Positions 63,841 through 64,000 of a stretch of 64,000 nt of DNA are shown here, piece after piece. The notes below the pieces were generated by a model. The model did no database searches, was not told where the DNA came from, and saw only the letters and a program-made list of their open reading frames with translations. Positions within the stretch are counted from its first letter, which is position 1. Each line of letters opens with the position of its first letter. The DNA is taken from positions 3,878,001 through 3,942,000 of the forward strand of contig NZ_FNSI01000001.1 of NCBI RefSeq assembly GCF_900104955.1, read 5' to 3'. Made by a program: the position numbers and the translations under genes. The stretch is from Beijerinckia sp. 28-YEA-48 (GTDB taxonomy: Bacteria; Pseudomonadota; Alphaproteobacteria; Rhizobiales; Beijerinckiaceae).

Positions 63841-64000
63841 TCAGACCTTGCGATAACGCGCGGTCAGGGTCGCCGGCCCATCGGCCGCTACCAGGCCGCG
63901 CGCCGTCAGGTCTTCCATATGGGCGAGCATGGACAGCGCCGCCGCCGGCTTCAGGCGCGGGTCGAGACCTTCGTAGATTTTCTCGACCAGCGGCCCGATC
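63841..64000 (-). CDS. MBL-fold metallohydrolase, LACTB2-like (C-terminal fragment)
   Basis: The window ends inside this gene; 52 codons up to a TGA at 63843-63841 are visible. The text VEKIYEGLDPRLKPAAALS then MLAHMEDLTARGLVAADG is the winged-helix tail of the LACTB2-type branch of metallo-beta-lactamase-fold hydrolases, in which relatives commonly read IYxGxDPRLxxAAxxSVLAHLxDLxxRG. The catalytic HxHxDH part lies outside, so function is inferred from the tail only. Confidence 0.65.
   Translation of the reverse strand, partial: IGPLVEKIYEGLDPRLKPAAALSMLAHMEDLTARGLVAADGPATLTARYRKV

Overview
The window is high-GC chromosomal DNA of an alphaproteobacterium, most likely of the order Hyphomicrobiales (Rhizobiales). 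This is inferred from gene content: an AddAB (not RecBCD) recombination pair, a DivL-type cell-cycle pseudo-histidine kinase with Tyr at the phospho-acceptor position, a TsaE/AmgK fusion followed by a MurU-like gene, folP-folB-folK behind aroC, several L,D-transpeptidase and extensin-like cell-wall proteins, and tripartite tricarboxylate transporter (TTT) proteins. I see no tRNA, rRNA, CRISPR array, insertion sequence or prophage.

Layout. 1-9.3 kb: a tight minus-strand operon, divL > tsaE/amgK fusion > murU-like > addB > addA (addA runs off the left edge), with stop/start overlaps joining the last three. 9.4-11.1 kb: ahcY (minus) with a terminator hairpin behind it and, in front, a promoter beside a 22-bp palindrome resembling a SahR-type operator. 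11.2-16.0 kb: a small secreted protein, then an RND efflux pair (membrane fusion protein and MdtB-like pump, minus). 16.4-25.6 kb: glpD, purU, an L,D-transpeptidase, an LssY-C protein, two M20-type peptidases, a DUF1428 protein and an enolase. 25.8-29.7 kb: a GcvA-like LysR regulator, a voltage-gated-type ion channel with a C-terminal zinc ribbon, a TctC/Bug binding protein and a MepA-type murein endopeptidase.

29.8-37.1 kb (plus): the most unusual gene, a 1368-aa membrane-embedded single-module non-ribosomal peptide synthetase (adenylation, carrier, then three left-handed beta-helix domains separated by membrane helices), the architecture of poly-epsilon-lysine synthetase Pls. It is followed by aroC-folP-folB-folK. 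37.1-48.7 kb: a DUF2233 phosphodiester glycosidase and HDAC-family pair, an L,D-transpeptidase lipoprotein, a metallophosphoesterase, an extensin-like protein, an aldehyde dehydrogenase, a DUF2325 coiled-coil protein, a MarR regulator, an MFS exporter, a TctC/Bug protein and a PhtD/NMT1-like binding-fold protein.

48.9-58.0 kb: a secreted peptidoglycan-binding protein with an apparently dead trypsin-like domain, divergent from an alpha-2-macroglobulin/pbpC operon. 58.0-64.0 kb: a TctA permease with a TctB-like C-terminal extension, an uncharacterised small membrane protein, an MFS transporter, an MDR-family oxidoreductase and the C-terminal end of an MBL-fold hydrolase. REP-like palindromic repeats lie in the two largest intergenic gaps of this last part. 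Recurrent themes are cell-wall building, turnover and protection, plus TTT-type solute uptake.
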